Below are positions 12,390-24,733 of a stretch of DNA of 64,000 nt, piece after piece (position 1 is the first letter of the stretch; every line of letters begins with the position of its first letter). Origin of the DNA: Trichosphaerium sp. ATCC 40318 (Eukaryota; Discosea; Flabellinia; Trichosidae); assembly GCA_038496445.1 (NCBI GenBank), contig JALMLS010000403.1, positions 1 through 64,000 of the forward strand. Reading direction: 5' to 3'. The notes beneath the pieces are model-generated. The model had not been told where the DNA came from, made no database searches, and was given only the letters and a program-made list of their open reading frames with translations. Position numbers and translations under genes: made by a program.

Positions 12390-14935
12390 ATGCTCTTCCT
12401 TACGTTTTTTAACATAGTTCTAGCTGAAGTATTGTAAAAGTTGTCTTTGGTTATATTAATATACCTAGGGTAACTCGTCACACCATGGGGAAGGAGACGA
12501 TTGTGAAATCGATCAACACTCATGGAATGCAAATATATTTACTGTTTCTTCATGTCTAGTCATTCTTATACTCATAACACTCACGTTCGAAGGACTAACG
12601 GATAAGATAAAGGAAGTGAGTCACATACGAAATAAAACATCATCAAACTGTAACCAATCCGTTCCTAACGCGTATAAAAGTGGTATTCAGAACCTTTTAG
12701 AAAGCATTATCGAGCAATGATACAACAAGTTTACACAGAGCTTACAATACTTGGTACAATATCATTTATATTATTTATACTCCAAAAGTTCAAAGTGCCA
12801 CATTACATTGCACAGGTAACCGATTTTTTGGGAAACATTTTTGACTTGCATTCTTTGAATCAAGCTAAACTTACTGTCCTAAAAAGGCTTGGTCAGATCC
12901 AGTGAAGGATTGCGAAAAGGAATTATGTACGCTGAAGATATGCCTTTGATATATTTGTCTTATTTTAATCAAAAGCTGAGATGATCGAACTTGTGCATGT
13001 ATCACTTTTTGGTGGAACAATTTTTTATATCTTGTCTGTTGGTAAGATGTTTCACGTGATTTTTTGTCTTCTTCGCGTTTTCTCTTTTTATTCTTATTTG
13101 TAGCTAACATTTTCGTTGTCTATGTTATGATTATATGTATACACAGCGCAAGGTTTTGGAAAAAGCTTGAAATCGACTTGCCAAAATATCAGGTTAAACG
13201 TTGTATGAGACATGTTCTTCTTTTGTTCCTTTTTTTTTTTTTTTTTGGACATTCGACGTTTTGTTGAAATCATATGTTGATTTTTTTACTATGGGTTATT
13301 AATGATTGTTATGTAGCTCATGATCTTTTCTCTGGAGCTTATACAAAAGGGAAATGTTGTAGGTTCCTAAGAAGAGAAGCAATGCTTGAAGTATACGACC
13401 ACCTGCGATCTAATTTTATACGTGATAATAGTCTACAACAAGATTTTCACTTTTATCGATACTTAAAGTATCGCCTTGCAGATTATTGCATAGAACTGGT
13501 ACACAAAACAATTATCTTATGATATAAGCCATTTTTATTCTGATTGCTTCATACTCAAGGTAAACATTAAATGGACTTTTTGGGTGATAATAACATTTTG
13601 GATTATTGTCAATGCACTCCAAGTAAAATATGTACGAAAGCATCTATGCTTCTGCTAGAAGAAGACTGAAATTTTGTTAGCTATCAAAGTATGTAGACTA
13701 TCTATTTACTAGCTTCGCTATTGAAGTGCTTGTCATGGTTTTCTCATTCGTTTACTATGTACGCCAAAACTACTTTTTTTCTTTCTGGGGAAGCGCATCT
13801 TTCTTCTGATGCCAACAATAGTTCGTGCTTGTTCGTATTGAGAAAAAAGCAGCAAAAAGACTTCGTAAAGATCTTAGATTTAACTATGTAACTCCACGGG
13901 CAAACGAGCAGCAGCCATTATTGAGATCTTATCGTTCACAATCTAAAAGTAAACGAAAATCAAGAAAAGTAAAATTCGCCTTTGAAAGGGACTCACCAAC
14001 TAGTATTCAATCACTAGACGAACCACAGCCTATAGAGAAGATAGTAACTAAAATTGGTAGCTATGATAGTGAATCTGATGAGGTACGATCCAACAAACAA
14101 ACCAGAAAAGGATCATCACACCAAAAACTAACTAATAACCAAGGAGTATTATTCTGTAAATATGGGTATTGGCGAGTACGTACATAAGCACGAGAGTAAG
14201 TACGCTTGTAACATAGTAAAGACGTACGTACTTGTTCATTTAGAAAGTAATGAACTAACTTGTACCAGAAACTCTCTTCAGAGAAAAGAGTCGTTTGCTT
14301 TTGATCAAGCTGCCATAGATGAAGCGAGAAAGCGTCGCTCTGAGTCACAGTCCGAAACACCAAGACTGAATCGAAATCCTCGCAAACTTAAACGTAATAT
14401 GTCTAGGGTACCATACAAACGATTTAAGTGTAGGATCACTAACAAAGGAGCCTTGTAGGGTGTTATTGCCTCTAAAATGATGACACAACTAAAAGGTAAA
14501 GAAAGACAACGTGAGCAGTATGAAAAACTATTCCCTTTCTCATCTCCGTCGATTCTTGACCATGTAACTCAAATACTTATGCTATGGAATACCTGGTACG
14601 TGTAGTGATCCATCATTTTTAAAACTAAACCTGTTTAAATCAAGGTACTTTGCAATTCATATTTTACTGTTTGTTGTTTACAAAGGAAATCTCTGGTACA
14701 TGAATGTGCTTTGTTTTATTTGCACAGGATTCATTGTAGTCATTCTATGTCCTTTGTTTGTACAAAAGGCTGTTGTCCTACAAAACGTAAAAGTACGTTG
14801 TCATGTCTTCTTTGTTTATCTCATTCTAACCTGCTTCCAAAAGGAGTTGTCTAAACAAGAAACGATTGACAACTGTACAGCTCGCCAAGTCATGCAAAAT
14901 GATAACTTTAGCGATACCTCTTTTTCGGATGATTA
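12390..14935 (+). CDS. MLO-like seven-transmembrane protein
   Basis: A short first exon encodes a signal-peptide-like start (MLFLTFFNIVLAE) and splices through a 40-nt intron to GNSSHHGEGDD. The first helix follows (SSCLVILILITLTFEGLTDK), then KEWYSEPFRKHYRAMIQQVY and TELTILGTISFILFILQKF. That resembles the MLO signature of a membrane helix, a basic loop and ELMLLGFISLLL. Later segments fit the family layout: AEMIELVHVSLFGGTIFYIL, SARFWKKLEIDLPKY, DFHFYRYLKYRLADYC and several more helices. The C-terminal part (from about 13830) is basic and Ser/Arg rich and looks cytosolic. MLO proteins are best known in plants, where some act as calmodulin-regulated calcium channels; they also occur in oomycetes and other protists. 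The similarity is moderate and internal exon boundaries after 13500 are uncertain. Confidence 0.6.
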
Positions 14936-15118
14936 GCTAAGAATGCCCAAAAATAAAATAACACGTGTACTAAAAAAAAAGACTCATCAGGACTTTTTTA
15001 GCAAGTTGCCTTCACTCCAAAAAAAAAGTCTTGGTGAGCCTACCCTTCCTCCTTTGGTTTATAACATCGGCATAATTTCGTATCTTTGAAACAACACATA
15101 CGTGCATAGCACTGAAAT

Positions 15119-18100
15119 ATGGCGGAGCTATTAGACTTTGTGCGTGCAAAAGTATCAAAAAAAAAGAGGAGGTTTGTACACCATGGATATAATTTAGGTA
15201 AGCCTTTCACTCACAGTCGACGGGTTTTTCTGATGTTTCTTTTACGTAAAATGTTTATTCATAATTATTATAGATTTATCATACATTACAGCACGTATAA
15301 TAGCTATGGGGTACCCAGCAGAAGGTACATATAGATAAATACCGCTTTAAAAAAAAAAAGTCCTAATTAGAAACCCCCTCACGTGCTTTAGGAATAGAAA
15401 GTTGTTATAGAAATGAAATGAGCCAAGTAGTACGTATTTATATTGCTTTCTTTTGGATTGTTTTGTGTTTAAAGTAACACGCTTATTTTTTGTCAAGATC
15501 AAATTTTTAGAGGAGTATCATAAGGTATATAGACGTTAAAAATAATAAAAAGTGCCTACAAGGGCTTACATTCGAGTTTTGAAAATAACCTGAAGAGAAG
15601 ACTTTTTTTTATAAAAACAGCTAAAACTACCTTTTAGGACAAATATAAAGTATTCAATTTATGTAGGTACGTTGTATAATAATTGTGTAACCTCCATATA
15701 ACCTCTGTAGTGAGCGAAATTACGATCCAAGGAAATTCCACAACAGGTACGGAAAAAATTATGCAGTTTCTTTTTTTTTCTTTTTTTTTCAAATGCTAAT
15801 CACGTGATAATGTAATAGGGTATCACTGTATCCGTTTGATGGTATGTACCTTTTTATGGTCAAACTATCAACAAGTTTATTTATTTTCTGTAGATCATAA
15901 TCCTCCACCGTTTAATCACTTAACAAAGGTGAGCAAAAAATACCGAAGAAAAAAATAAAGGGGATTTTATTGAAAACTAACAAAGTGGAAAAAAAACCGA
16001 AAAAAAATACTCAACAGACCTCCCACGTGCTGTTATGAAATATTTCGGCAAAAAACTAATTTTTCAGTTTTGTGAAGACGTACAACAATGGATGGACAGT
16101 GATGAATCTAATGTAGTGGCGATTCATTGCAAGGTATTCTTTTTGACATGACGTGATATGTTCGTTATTATTCAAGTGCATATCTTAGGCTGGTAAAGGA
16201 AGAACTGGTACTGCCATTGCATGCTATCTATTGTGGATCAGCAAGTGTGATTCTGCTGAAAAAGCTCTTCAAATGTTTGGCGAGAAAAGGACTTATAATG
16301 GAAGGGTATGCAGTTGATATTACGCTAAGGGGATAGTTCTTTTATAACTTGGATGTGATCCAAGCATTTTTTTTTAACTGCTGCTCATTGTTTGTGCTCA
16401 CGTGTTACGTTAGGGAGTTACCATTCCGAGTCAAATACGATACGTTCATTATTTTCAGACTTTTTTACATCCAAGGTACGGTTTTCTTCCGATAACACGC
16501 GATATTAAGTCCAACAGAACAAACCGTTGTTAGTTAATTTATTGTTGAAGTTTTTAAACAATGGCTCATCACGTGGGTTTTGATTTTTTATGTACTTTTT
16601 AGATTCAACGCTTTGGAACGTAAGGTATTTGTAATAACCCAGATAAGAATATTTGGAGTACCAGAGCCCAGGTAAAGCGGTTTCTTTAATAAGCAAAAAA
16701 AACCAAAAGCTAATTTTTTTTTTTGTTTAGCTGTAAAGTGCATTTTTCTGTATTTCAACGAGGTAGAACGACATTCTTTACAAGACCACTCGTACGTGTT
16801 TTGAATCTAATAATACATACATAGTTTATGTGCATAATTTGTAAATTGTAGCATTATGATAGAGAGCAAGAAACACTTTACTTTAAATGTAACGCAGTAG
16901 TTTCAGCAGATGTTAAAATATCTTTCTACTGGGCAAGTTCAAAGGTATGTCTCCCTCTATTTTTACATCTCATAAGACAAATCATAACATCACATGAGCG
17001 TAGGCATATATTAACTATTTTTTAGCAACGTGTCTTTTGGTTTTGGTTCAACACACGTTTTATCAACGGAAATGATATTTATATTCCTAAACAAGGCATT
17101 GATGGTCAAAAACGAGGAAGAGCAACAAAGTTTGGACAAAAACTAGCTATTTCTGTATCCGTTAAAAGAGTACAGAAAGGAGGTTTTAAGGTAGAGAAAA
17201 AACCCATTGCAAGACAAACAACAAAACCTGGATCAACATTACCTATCAAATTAAAAAGACAACGTTCTCATTCACTTGGTTCTCCAAGGGGTATAGATCC
17301 TTCAACATGGGCTGTTGGTAAAACGAAAGAACGTACAATTACTTCGTTTTCTGGTTCATCCCCACAAAGGTACGCTAAAAACAGAAAAGAAGCGTGGAGA
17401 AAGAAATATTAATACTTCAAAAAAAATTCGTTTTTCTTTTCGCGGTCAGTACGCAAAACCAGCCTTATTTTGGAGAAAATCATTGCTGGTAGTAGAAAGA
17501 TAAAAGCAACGTCGAAAGCTTTCTTTTCCAATTTTGTTTTCGCACTTTTGTCCAAACAATCATGATATTGTTCTTTTTCTCACATTTTTACCATTTTCAG
17601 ACATATTCTATCGCATACTCGTAAACCTATAAATAATGGAAATCATCGATCTATTGTCCCTAGTATAACAATAGATAATGCACCACATGAAGAAGAAGAG
17701 ATGGATCACGAACCTTCACCTGAAATGATGAATACTATTTCTGATTCTCAAAAATGTTGTATTTGTTCAAAAGGAATAAGTCTATTAGATGATGATAAAG
17801 TGACAACACTAAACGGACTATTCTGTCATTGGAGTTGTATTAAATGTAGTAAATGTGGATTTTCACTAGGAGCAAAAGATACAGAATGTAGGTTCGATGA
17901 TACAGGCAGACCATTAACATTCTGCGGGTCATGTGATCACGGTACAGTCAAACGTTTTAAATGAAAGCTCTAACTTTTTGCGTAGAGTTTTGTAGGAGTT
18001 GTATCATCTGTCACGCTGTTACACACCCAAAAGATGTACGATGTAACCTTATAAAGCTATTAACTGATGATTTCTTTAGCTTAATTCTCATCGTATGTGT

Positions 18101-18604
18101 CCTGCATGCGCAGAACAAGCATCACTTGAGGAAGAAGAAGATTCTGATTCTGACAGCTGTCCAGTAATAAATGGAAGCCGTAGTCCACCTAGAAGCTCAC
18201 CACGTAAAATACAGCAACACAGCCAGGGTTTCAGAAAGAAAACACCAACAGACAGTACAAGGACTTCAAGAAGCGCCCCGCGCATGATTATTGGCTCTAG
18301 CGGCCGCAGTCCACCGAGGAAGAAGGCTAGTGATAGATTTGGAGGTCGCAGTGCTCCTCAGCCATCAGGATTTAGAGAAATGGGCTCTCGGGGACAATTT
18401 AGAGAAAAGCCACAGGGGATCCCTTATACAAATCCTTCGCCTCCGGTGTATAGAAAGAGAGCATCCGCTGTTACGCGGACGGGTAAAACACAGCGAGTAC
18501 GCAGTCAGACTGTTACAGCGATTAATCGGTGGAAAGCTCACGAGTTACCTTCACGCGGTACGTTGCTTGTAAATGGGAACTTATTGCTAGTTTTTCGGAA
18601 CTAA
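15119..18604 (+). CDS. PTEN-like phosphatase with C-terminal LIM domain and Ser/Arg-rich tail
   Basis: The phosphatase domain starts MAELLDFVRAKVSKKKRRF (compare PTEN VRRNKRRY), with LDLSYITARIIAMGYPAEG. It has the P-loop HCKAGKGRTGTAIACYLL, which carries the PTEN-specific lysines of a PIP3 3-phosphatase. The C2 domain follows: KVFVITQIRIFGVPEP, LYFKCNAVVSADVKI and VFWFWFNTRFINGNDIYIPK. After a basic Ser-rich linker comes a LIM domain: CCIC, HWSC, CSKC and CGSC pairs. The frame then continues across two short introns into more Cys/His pairs (FCRSCIICHAVTHPKD, then MCPAC). An acidic patch and a tail rich in SPPR/SRS follow, ending near 18604. All junctions from C2 to tail keep frame, so one polypeptide is likely. 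A LIM module on PTEN is not an architecture I know. The 3' half is duplicated in inverted orientation at 1-2331. Confidence 0.85.
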
Positions 18605-18844
18605 TAGAGAACGTTTAGCGCCAGCTGGGAGAACAGTGAGGATGATTGCAAGCACCCGAAGTCATTATCAGAGCGAGTGAAAAGAAAGAACACTTCCGCT
18701 CAACAAGTAATCATTCTTTTTTGTATTATATAATATCCCTTTTGGCTGTGCCTATCGTATATTGTTTGGAATTGTAGACTTGACCTGGCCAGGTCTGATT
18801 TTCTCTGAAAAGAAAGCAAAGCTCTGAGCCCAGTTTACAAAAAA
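16511..18844. repeat. Right arm of large imperfect inverted repeat
   Basis: This is the mate of 1-2331. The inner boundary falls inside a PTEN intron just upstream of the first C2 exon. The outer boundary, as far as the window allows a comparison, is at the short A-run near 18844, just past the PTEN 3' end. Reading frames here are intact, so this arm is probably the donor. Confidence 0.9.
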
Positions 18845-18923
18845 ACGAGTCAACAGAATAACGTATTTCGCTGACTGTATAAAGCTTTTATATACTTGTA
18901 TCTAATGAACTGCGTCGCCTAAG
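18605..18923. other. Intergenic, mostly repeat arm
   Basis: This holds the 3' flank of the PTEN-like gene, most of it inside the repeat arm, and then about 80 bp of presumed promoter for the ankyrin gene. No further gene seen. Confidence 0.6.
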
Positions 18924-21297
18924 ATGGGAAATGCTTTTGTAACTGCCGCTCCTGACCCAAATGATGAAATTGAAGCAACCAAGGTAAATTTGTGATATAC
19001 GTACGCCATTAAGCATACTCACGTTATAAAATGCAGCAACTCGAGGAAGGATGGGAGTTAATTCATGTAGCCGCTAAAAAAGGCGATGTTAATACCCTAA
19101 GGACTCTAGTTAACCAAGGTACGATAAAACGCGGTAGAATTCCTGCTACAAAATTTGTTTTAACATAATACGACGTTAGATAAGTTCCTCGTTGAGTCTA
19201 TGACCGATTCAGGCCTAACACCGCTTGCAATTTCTATGTTACACAGACAAACTGAATGTTCTCAACTACTCCTTCAAGTATGCTCACCAGACGCGCGAAA
19301 AGTGCATTCTATTCACAAAACAAACAAAAACTAACAAAACTCAGGCATCTGTCGAAAATACACGACAAGACATACAATCAACTCTTTACCCACACTTGAA
19401 CGTGCCACAACGAAAATTGCAGCCGTACGAATAAAGTCCTACCAGCAGGAACTGGTTTTTTGAAAACTTTTTTCTTGGCGAACTTAACTATCTCTTGGGC
19501 TGACGTTCGCGTAGACAGTGGGATTTCTCTGATACAGAAATGTTTTTTGCTTCTTCTCCACCTGAAGATGACACCCCTGATTATGGTCTATTCGAACCCG
19601 TGTTAGAAGACTCAAATGATTCTCTTGATAGCTCGGTACAAATTTAATTCAACGATTTAAAAAGGGAACTACTTTAATTAAATTTTATTCCAAAAAACGT
19701 TGAATCAAGTCTTCTTCGTAGTACTTGATTTCTTATCGTTTTAGATGGATGTATCGGTATTAAATAGTTCTATACCTATCCCAAAATCAATAAAAGAGAG
19801 TCAGGATGAATTCCACACGCCTAGCGGTGTAAGTAATCGATATCTTGTCAAGTTTTATTTTCTCTCATATACTGATTTTTTTAGTCTCCCGAAGTTTCGT
19901 TGACATCGTCCTCTTCTCCTTTAATGAATACACAATTAAGTGGGGATGATACAGGACCTACAAATATTAAAATAGCTGATCTATCGGAAGGATTAGAGGT
20001 GGAGTCTAGCGTAATCTCTCCAAGTGATAAGAGTGTATCAACAAACACGGACAGCACAAACAGTGTGACATCTCAACCTCAACTTTACAATTCAGTCTTT
20101 AACTATGTGGGATCTATGCTATGGGGTACCTTGCCTTCTACTCTATAGTGAAGCGTTACTAAATAAACGTAGGTGTTACCAAGCAACAGCCGAATAAACT
20201 TGAGAAAGATGTCAAAGTAATGAAAGCGGAGTTGAGAGAATTGAAGAAAAAATTCAAGGAACAAACACCTGTTGTTACTCAAGCGGGATTGACTCTTCCT
20301 GATGGTGATAATGCGCGTACGCATTCTTTTAAATACCCATACTTTTTATTTGGTTATTGACGGGTCGTTCTTTTAGTATTGCTCAGTGTCATTGATAGAA
20401 TGCGGAATCAACTTGATGAAATACCAAATCAAACAACGTACGTTTTTTGTTCTGTTCGCTGAACAGTGGAAGTAAGTATTTTTTTTTTGTCGTCAGTTAC
20501 CACTGATACGCTTTGAATCCAACATGAAAGTGTCGTTAACAAATTTTTTTTGTAATTTTTTAGCAACATTTACTGACTCCCGCTGAAGGTCCTCTTCACC
20601 TCCACCGCCTGTTATGGCTCCGCCTCCGCCTCCACCACCGCCACCACCGCCACCCGCACATTCTATATCGGCTGCATTCACACCACGTGTTGTTTTGCCT
20701 AAAAAAATCAAAAAAGAACGTGGACCACGTGACTATAAAAATGATCTTACAAAACTTATACAAGAATCATCTGTTGCAAAAGAGAATATATCAAAAGTAT
20801 CTGAAGCTTATTTTAATGCATTTGGAGAAGAACGTATATCTATGCTTTCAGACTTGATTTCTCATTATGGTTTCCTTATTACATTGAATCCAACTAATCC
20901 ACAAGATGCAGTACATCGTTATCTTCGTTGGGAGAATGGATTATTCAAAAAGATTGATGATGAAAAAGAGAGAAATGCATTAAGAAGAAGAAAAAGATTT
21001 GAGATTGAAAAGTATAGTGATAAAGGTGATATTAAGAATCAATGTATTCTTGCTTTAAAAGCAAGAGAAAGAGAGATTGCAAAGAAGATTGAAGCTGAGA
21101 AAAGAAAGCAAGTTGAGTCAAAGAAAGCAGGACTTATGGATGAGCTTAAAGTTAAGTTGGATGCAAGGGCTGCTTATGATGATGCGTTGACTGCTAAGGA
21201 AAAGGAAGCTGATGAAGTTCGTCATATTGAACAGTTACAAACTGTTCAATTAACATTTAGTCTTGGTGATAGTGACGATGATGATGATGATTGGTGA
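18924..21297 (+). CDS. Ankyrin / coiled-coil / polyproline protein with acidic Trp-ending tail
   Basis: The start MGNAFVTAAPD has Gly2, a possible myristoylation site. Ankyrin-type repeats follow: EEGWELIHVAAKKGDVNTLR, TLVNQ, DSGLTPLAISMLHR, QTECSQLLLQ. A Ser/Thr-rich region leads by in-frame splicing into a coiled coil (PNKLEKDVKVMKAELRELKK). A tract of about twelve prolines follows (20614-20655, within a longer Pro-rich exon). The last 220 residues are strongly charged and helical, ending in an acidic cluster with a final Trp (SDDDDDDW). A proline tract plus a C-terminal acidic-Trp motif recalls Arp2/3 activators of the WASP type, but I see no WH2 or other actin-binding motif. A role in actin regulation is only a guess. 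What look like separate ORFs (19900-20148 and 20614-21297) join in frame through introns starting near 20127, 20317 and 20437. Confidence 0.65.
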
Positions 21298-21644
21298 AAA
21301 CGGGGGGTTATGAGTTGTAAAAAAAGAGAGGAAATTGAGTTTTTCAACAACATGATATTTGTACTTTTAATAAAAATGTTTAGTGGATATTTGTGCTCCT
21401 GTCAAGTGACTAGTCAGAAATTAAGTTGTGCCCAGTTGTTTCACTAGGTATGTTAGGTACCTATCTATGAACTTTTGAAATTTGTTTGGCATACGCATTG
21501 AAACACTGTAACAGAAAAAAAAATTGACAAGTTTTTGACCAGAAGTTGGTGATTGCGTTTTGTTTGGTTTTGATTTTTATTTTGTTCAATGTACATTTTT
21601 CTTTTTACATGATTGCCACAACGTGCTTTTTTAATGTATCTTTG
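21298..21644. other. Convergent intergenic spacer
   Basis: This is AT-rich sequence between two convergent genes, with T- and A-runs of the kind expected near 3' ends. No gene seen. Confidence 0.6.
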
Positions 21645-24600
21645 TTACTTGAATGATGCCATAAATGCTTCTAGTTGTTCATCTACACCTTGAGATTTAC
21701 GTTTTCTTCTACCTTGTTTTTCGTTGTCTGAGCGTTCCTTTTTCTTTTTATTTTTTTTGTCTTCAATGGGCATTTGATCAAAATCACCATAAGCTTCTTC
21801 GTCTTCTTCCTGGTTTTCTAAAAAACAAGAGTAAATACAAAGCAAAATGAATTGATTCCAAAACAAGACAATACAGAGAATAGTTTGCAAAGCAATAAGC
21901 AGAAACCTTATTTTTGAAGATCTCAAATAAAATGTGCAATTGATCTCTTGATACGTACTATCCATTCCTTTCTTTTTAGCCTCCTCTTTATCATGTTGTT
22001 CGCCAGCTTTTCTTAATAAAGAGGTTAGTAAAGAAGAAGGTATAAACACGTTTGTTTCGAAAAAAAAGCCTAAAACTTACTTCATTTCATTTGGTGAAAA
22101 TGGCAGTACTGAGTAGTCATTGACTGGATTAGGATCAGCTTCGAGTGCTTCTTTAATAAACTCTAAAGCGTCTGACAGACGTCCTAGATTAAGAGCACAG
22201 AATGCAGCATTAAAATTAGCCCTAAATCACGTGTTAAGATTCTAAAAAAGTGATTAAGGTAAGCTACCTTGCTTTGTGGTTCGGTTTGTCTTTTATAGCA
22301 CGTAAGTGATCATCTAGTTGTTCTTTCATTGGATTCGATTGTGTGGATGTACTTTGACTTTTCTCAAACATACTCTTAATATCAACTTCATTTTCTTCGG
22401 CTATACAATCGAATTAGCATAGTGGTTGCCACAACAAAAAAGAAAGGGAATTTTATAAGAAAGGTACCAATCTTAAATATTTCTTCCAGTTCAGCTATTG
22501 AGTCATTTGCATTGTTACAAAGGATCATACAATAAACGATATTAACCTAATTAAACAGTTAAATATGCGTATACATAGAATTGGTTCAAACTATGTATCA
22601 ACATTACCTTATCATATAGTTTCTGGTCAATATCTGCCGACAATTCTGCTGCCTTAGAATCACATTAAATGAAGTTATTACAATAAAATTATAACAATAT
22701 ACCTCCCGCAATAAGTCCGCTACTACTCCAAGCTTACTTCGTTCTGACATCATGCTGTATGCCTTCAAATACATGTCAGATATCAAACACTACCAACAGA
22801 ACCAAAATTTCACAAAAAATTCGCACCTGTTTTCTTAAAGCAACAACAAGATTGTTGATAGATAAACCAGGATCGAAATCTGTATCAAGACTTACAACAA
22901 AAGTCAGAAAGTGATTGGTAGTAGGTTGATGTTGTCAACAAGCAAGAAATGTCCAAAAAATGGATATGTTTTTCCACTACTTCACTTACCCAACCTCTAT
23001 AGCTTTTCTGTAGTAATATATAGCTTCATCCATTTGTTGGACGTTGAACCATATATTCGCTTAAAGAATAAAGTGAGCAAACAAAGATGTTCAAAACCAT
23101 GTGCTTTCGTACCAACAAAATGATAATTTTGAGGATTTGTAGGATCCAACTCTAACGAGTACAGGTAAGCTACAGTCTCTATGCTTAAAAGTTGTATTGA
23201 ATGTGAGTACCTAATCCCTTGATAGCTGTATTGGCTGCTTCTTCTAGAGCTCCTTTTTGTGCTATGATATTTGCCATGCTATCAACAATTGTTGTTAAAA
23301 AAACTATGTAAAAAAAATACGAGTTCTCGTTGTACCTTATAAACCCAATAGCGTTTTTGCTATTCGCCTCTGTAGAAGCTCTATAGTGTTGATACGCTTT
23401 ATCTATATCTGTATCTAAAAATAGCGATCCAACATGCCTATTAAAGATGCATTAGAAATCAGAAAAAAAAAAACCTAATGTCCGTACATATGACTACGAT
23501 AGTCTCTAGGATCTTTTGCGATAGCATCAAGATAATGCACCTTCGCACCTTCTGTATCTTTTAATGCCATCTCAGTAATATATCCAAGATGGTAATGTGC
23601 AATAGCTGCCTCTCTAGCCCTATCACATGTCACAGCTTTCTGTAAAAGCGTAAGAGCAGCTTCTAAAAAAACAACTTCAGTTACACAAAAATCACTAAAT
23701 TTCAGACTCCACGTGATGATCACGTGAGTTTATATACCTGTATCGTTAAGTGTATAGTAGTATATAACACCCATGTTAGTATAAGCATGTGAATGAAAGT
23801 TGTTATGATTTAAACACTCTTTATAAAATTCAAGAGCTTTTTCAGTGTCTTTATCCTCGTAGTGCGCTTTTACACCCCTCTCATATGATGATTCTGCTTT
23901 TATGAGTTTAATTGCGCTTGATAAAGGACGTTGTATGCTATCATATTCGGTTGAGTCCAAGTAAAGCTTTGCGAGCTCGATATACTCTTTAATACTGTTT
24001 GGCGCTTTATCTATCTTCATTTGTTGCTCTCTAATGCGTGCATTAAAGAAATCATCGTCTTTGATCTCTTCTTTGGGTTTCTCATTTTTTTGTTTGGCCT
24101 ATTGGACTTGTTATTATGTTTTAAAGTGATTGAGAGTACTTGTTCGGTGAGGTCAGAGGCGGTTTGAACAAGTAATTCTATATTACCCCATTTTGTCTCT
24201 GCTAGGCGTAAATACGCGTCAATGATACGCAAGTACCTTTTTTAACACTATTCAGGAGTAATTGTGCTTTAGCGAGTAAATTCTGCTCTTCATGCACGCT
24301 AGGTTCTCTTCTACGCGTTGCAGAGTGCGAAGAGTGCGCTTTCCATGGTTTGTCATCATGATATTGCCTGAAGCTTGTTTGATTCGCAATGCGTACTCTC
24401 CTAGTAACTGACGTCCTCCCAACATGACACTTTGCTGGTGTAGCACGGCGTTGTGCCTTGTACAAACATTCTCTGGCAAAAACACGTAGTGCCATTGGGT
24501 TTCTAGCAAACAAAATGCAAATAGTTTGACTTTATACAAACTTGGCAACCTCTCTTGCTTACGAAAAAATGAGCACGTGCTACCAGCAATTTTATACAAA

Positions 24601-24673
24601 TACTCAAGTTGTGACTGGTAACAGCATCAAAGTCAAGTACTTGGTTGGAAGGCTTGAAACAAAACAAGCGCAT
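21645..24673 (-). CDS. Tetratricopeptide-repeat protein with acidic/basic C-terminus
   Basis: The middle is a long array of TPR units with the usual W/L-G-Y-A-F-A-P spacing. Examples are KALEFYKECLNHNNFHSHAY, TNMGVIYYYTLNDTEAALTL, AIAHYHLGYITEMALKDTEG, NYHFAANIWFNVQQMDEAIY and ANFNAAFCALNLGRLSDALE. The C-terminal tail is acidic (EEDEEAYGDFDQMP) and then Lys-rich (KKNKKKKERSD), ending EAFMASFK. TPR arrays are protein-binding scaffolds. I do not recognise the subfamily; a cytosolic or organelle-associated adaptor is possible. The N-terminal exons are hard to place: the start MRLFCFKPSNQVLDFDAV seems to be joined through very short introns to a helical segment containing MLGGRQLLGEYALRIKQASG. 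It diverges from the GT90 gene. Confidence 0.6.
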
Positions 24674-24733
24674 TCTGGTTTTCAACGGTGGTAAAAGATT
24701 GTAGCTGTAACAAGCGCCACAGACGTCGCAAAC
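24674..24733. promoter_or_regulatory. Compact divergent promoter (TPR protein / GT90)
   Basis: Only about 60 bp separates the two predicted divergent start codons, so promoter and both 5' UTRs must share this space or lie partly in coding sequence. No core motif is obvious. Confidence 0.4.

Noticed and set aside
18088-18285. Plus/minus overlapping ORFs in the repeat arms (Ser/Glu-rich antisense frame)
   Set aside because: They are antisense shadows of the SR-rich PTEN tail and mirror each other in the two arms.
20493-20711. Minus-strand poly-Gly ORF
   Set aside because: Reverse complement of the polyproline exon of the ankyrin gene.
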